Part shown: piece by piece, positions 61,554 to 64,000 of the stretch
Position numbering within the stretch: the first letter of the stretch is position 1
How the letters are laid out: each line of letters opens with the position of its first letter
Assembly: GCF_026391055.1 (NCBI RefSeq)
Contig: NZ_JAPLET010000015.1
Coordinates: forward strand, 124,001 to 188,000
DNA length: 64,000 nt
DNA from: Spirosoma sp.
Lineage (GTDB): Bacteria; Bacteroidota; Bacteroidia; Cytophagales; Spirosomataceae
Reading direction: 5' to 3'
Made by a program: the position numbers and the translations under genes
Notes under the pieces: model-generated
The model's database searches: none
Seen by the model: only the letters and a program-made list of their open reading frames with translations
What the model was told of the DNA's origin: nothing

Positions 61554-63953
61554 ATGTTTATTAAAGACAAATTGTCACATTTTCTTCATCGTTCACGCTC
61601 GTTTCACACTATTTTACTGGTTTTTCTACTGGCAGGAGCTTTCCAGGCAGTAGCTCAGCGTCCCCGCTCGCGAGTAGACCAGTTGAGTGACGAAGACGTA
61701 CAAAACTTCTATCGAAAGGCACAGGCAAGTGGCTTAAGTGAAGTTCAGATTGAGCAGGCGGCTATGTCGCAGGGGTATACGCTCGATGACATTGCTAAAA
61801 TGCGGAAGCGCATGGCGCAGCTTCGCACGTCAACATCCCTGCCGCAAAATCAGCTCTCCAAAGAAAGCTCCAGAGGTCGCGGGCTTCCATCCGATCTGTC
61901 CATGCGATCAGATACCCTGGAGGTCGACAGTATTCGCAAAGACACGACCAAAAAGCTTAAAGTGTTTGGTGCCTCTTTGTTCGAAAATGCCAAAATGTCA
62001 TTTGAGCCCAACCTGCGGATCGCAACACCCCGCAACTACATCGTAGGGCCCGATGACGAAATAAGGATTGACATTTCGGGAGCTTCAACCGGCGATTTTC
62101 AGTTGAAAGTCAGTCCCGATGGAACGGTGAAAGTGCCGGATCTGGCTCCAATTTTTGTTAGTGGCTTAACTATTGAACAGGCTGAGCAGCGCATTATTGC
62201 CCGCTTGCGCCAGGGTGGTTATCAGGGACTAGGTCGGCCGGGTAGTGGAACCAGTGCTAACGTCACGTTAACGAATATCCGTAGCATTCGGGTCATTCTG
62301 GTAGGAGAGGTCGTTCGGCCGGGAACTTATACTATCTCTTCGCTGGGCTCCGTCATGAATGCGCTCTACCTGGCGGGTGGGCCAAACCCCGAAACCGGGT
62401 CATTTCGTAAAATCAATATTGTTCGGGGCAACCGTGTTGTTAGAACCCTTGACTTATACGACTTCATTTTACGGGCCGACCAGCGCGACAACATTCGCCT
62501 ACAGGATCAGGATGTAATTCGCGTAGCCGATTACGAAGCACACGTTGAACTCACCGGGCAAGTTCGTCGACCCGCTATTTTTGAAATATTACCCGGCGAA
62601 ACTCTGAAAACGCTGCTGGCCTTTGCCGGTGGTTTTGGTGATGACGCCTATCGGGCTTCCATTACGCTCCGGCGCAATACCGCTCGCGAACGCCGGATCG
62701 TTACGATAACGGAAGAGCAGATTGCCGCCTTCGTTCCAAAAGCCGGTGATAAATATAACGTTGGTAAAATTCTGGAGCGTTACGAAAACCGCGTTCAGGT
62801 GGCTGGTGCCGTTATGCGCCCCGGCGATTACTCGCTCGAACCGGGACTGGAAACGGTCCGTCAGCTTATCACCCGGGCCGATGGTCTACGTAAAGATGCG
62901 TTTACCAACAGGGCAACTATTGTCCGCGAACGGGCCGATATGGACCGCGAGAATCTGTCTTTCGATCTGGGTAAACTCATGCGTGGCGAAGTTGCCGATA
63001 TTCCGCTGCAAAGTCAGGATAGCCTGACGGTTCTATCCATCCGTGAGCTTCGGGAACCGTATTACGTAACTATTGAAGGGGCGGTGAACATGCCCGATAC
63101 CATCGACTTCATTGCCAACATGAGCGTTGCCGATCTGATTGCTCATGCCGGGGGGTTTCAGGAAGGGGCCAAGCCTAACCTGATTGAGGTAGCCCGGCGT
63201 ATCCGTCAGGACTCGGCAGGGGTACGCAAAACGATGATGGAGATATACCGCTTTGCCATTGATCGGAACCTGCAGATTACCCCTATGGAGGTCACTCCCG
63301 GCAGCTCGCCGGAATTCCGGCTGCAGCCGTTCGATATCGTTTATGTTCGAACATCGCCCAACTACGAATCGCAGCGGCAGGTGATGGTGTATGGCGAAGT
63401 AATGCAACCCGGGAACTACGCTATAGCTAACCGACAGGAGCGTATTGGTGATGTTATAAAGCGTGCCGGTGGACTCAAACCCGAAGCCTACATGGCGGGA
63501 GCGCAGTTTCGCCGGAATGGACAGTTAATTGGGAATGACCTGCGTGACCTCATCGCGAATCCAAATGTGGAAGAGAACTTATTGCTTCAGGATAGAGATA
63601 CGCTATTTATACCCCGTCGTTCAGAAATTATTACGGTTCAGGGAGCTGTATTGAATCCATCATCTATTAGTTTTAAAGGAGACTTCAAGTTTGATGACTA
63701 CATAAGTGAAGCGGGCGGTTTTACAGATAATGCCCGCCAAAGAAAAGCGTACATCGTCTATCCAAACGGGCGGAAAGATCGCTCACATAGCTTTCTGTTT
63801 TTCGTCTCCCGCCCCCGCGTTGAGCCTGGTTCAACTATTAATATTCCGTTCAAACCTATTGATTCGAATCGGCTAACTCCTGGTGAACGGATAGGTATCT
63901 TTTCATTATTGGCAACGGTATCCATTGCGCTCATCAATGTTCTGCTTCGTTAA
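61554..63953 (+). CDS. Wza-like polysaccharide export outer-membrane protein with multiple SLBB domains
   Basis: A 799-residue exported protein. A signal peptide (about 1-35, ending FQAVAQ) is followed by a charged helical region, a polysaccharide export domain (about 155-235, NYIVGPDDEIRIDISG) and five or more SLBB repeats (for example VILVGEVVRPGTYTISSLG, ELTGQVRRPAIFEILPGE and VTIEGAVNMPDTIDF). One hydrophobic segment closes the C-terminus (IFSLLATVSIALINVLL). It should form the outer-membrane channel for a capsule or exopolysaccharide and is large for the family. It is the first gene of what looks like an export operon. ATG 61554 is chosen because the TTG frame start at 61533 lies close to the predicted transcription start. 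Confidence 0.92.
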   Translation: MFIKDKLSHFLHRSRSFHTILLVFLLAGAFQAVAQRPRSRVDQLSDEDVQNFYRKAQASGLSEVQIEQAAMSQGYTLDDIAKMRKRMAQLRTSTSLPQNQLSKESSRGRGLPSDLSMRSDTLEVDSIRKDTTKKLKVFGASLFENAKMSFEPNLRIATPRNYIVGPDDEIRIDISGASTGDFQLKVSPDGTVKVPDLAPIFVSGLTIEQAEQRIIARLRQGGYQGLGRPGSGTSANVTLTNIRSIRVILVGEVVRPGTYTISSLGSVMNALYLAGGPNPETGSFRKINIVRGNRVVRTLDLYDFILRADQRDNIRLQDQDVIRVADYEAHVELTGQVRRPAIFEILPGETLKTLLAFAGGFGDDAYRASITLRRNTARERRIVTITEEQIAAFVPKAGDKYNVGKILERYENRVQVAGAVMRPGDYSLEPGLETVRQLITRADGLRKDAFTNRATIVRERADMDRENLSFDLGKLMRGEVADIPLQSQDSLTVLSIRELREPYYVTIEGAVNMPDTIDFIANMSVADLIAHAGGFQEGAKPNLIEVARRIRQDSAGVRKTMMEIYRFAIDRNLQITPMEVTPGSSPEFRLQPFDIVYVRTSPNYESQRQVMVYGEVMQPGNYAIANRQERIGDVIKRAGGLKPEAYMAGAQFRRNGQLIGNDLRDLIANPNVEENLLLQDRDTLFIPRRSEIITVQGAVLNPSSISFKGDFKFDDYISEAGGFTDNARQRKAYIVYPNGRKDRSHSFLFFVSRPRVEPGSTINIPFKPIDSNRLTPGERIGIFSLLATVSIALINVLLR

Positions 63954-63973
63954 CTATCAATTCAGGAGTAATT

Positions 63974-64000
63974 ATGTCAGTTACGGAGGATAATAAACAA
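63974..64000 (+). CDS. First nine codons of a gene after the Wza-like gene
   Basis: ATG 63974 is preceded at five bases by AGGAG (63964-63968), an unusually good ribosome site for this window, and the nine codons read MSVTEDNKQ. The start lies 20 bases after the export gene stop, so it is co-transcribed. By position it could be a chain-length (Wzz-type) protein, but too little is visible to say. Confidence 0.55.

Overview
The window looks like chromosome from a Cytophagales bacterium (Bacteroidota), most like Spirosoma or a close relative. The grounds are a SusC/SusD pair under an ECF sigma/FecR switch, a PorE-like TPR/propeller/OmpA protein, CarboxypepD_reg and TonB-plug domains, promoters of the Bacteroidota TTG...TAnnTTTG type rather than E. 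coli type, weak Shine-Dalgarno sequences, a SecA with a long N-terminal insertion, and a sphingolipid-type desaturase. I see no rRNA, tRNA, CRISPR array, phage or intact insertion sequence. The genus is an inference from gene content, not a search result.

Layout. 1-6400: tail of an unidentified protein, rlmN, a PiT phosphate transporter, an acyltransferase, an outer-membrane barrel and a desaturase. 6592-17248: ECF sigma, FecR, SusC with a signalling (STN) domain, SusD, then a Tat-type metallophosphoesterase, an endonuclease/exonuclease/phosphatase-fold enzyme and a lipoprotein alpha/beta hydrolase. This is a transenvelope-regulated uptake locus whose accessory enzymes look phosphoester/ester directed rather than glycosidic. 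17325-24152: full-length DsbD, a PhyH dioxygenase divergent from an AraC regulator, glyA, tatC and a small conserved-looking protein. 24163-33545: a MoxR / DUF58 / DUF4350 / DUF4129 / SpoIIM / RDD membrane-stress type cluster with two additional genes. 33615-45211: an M20 amidohydrolase, a giant CarboxypepD_reg / macroglobulin-like / plug chimera, a lone receiver, acyltransferase 3, YdeI-like, phytase-esterase-like lipoprotein, and a Tat-exported gluconate-dehydrogenase-type pair (subunit 3 plus GMC flavoprotein). 45438-57800: Thr-Gly repeat secreted protein, tandem ABC ATPase, a frameshifted secreted gene, PorE-like OmpA protein, ispE, a lone oxidase subunit III, M1 peptidase, KAS III-like enzyme, GT4 glycosyltransferase and a DUF922-like zincin. 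57907-64000: secA diverging from a Wza-like polysaccharide export gene and the first codons of a following gene.

Non-coding structure is rich. Six intergenic spacers carry palindromic or inverted-repeat elements. Three convergent junctions end in unusually long perfect hairpins (32, 21 and 28 bp stems). No gene-free stretch exceeds 300 bases. The largest are 4103-4385, 40124-40405 and 47552-47826. In these I see only AT-rich leader sequence and nothing I can name.

Functional links: TatC (22906) fits the two twin-arginine precursors here (metallophosphoesterase and dehydrogenase subunit 3). DsbD, SecA, the PorE-like protein and the Wza-like protein are all envelope-export functions. Phosphate handling recurs (PiT, metallophosphoesterase, EEP enzyme, phytase-like esterase), but these genes are not all adjacent, so any common regulation is only a hypothesis.
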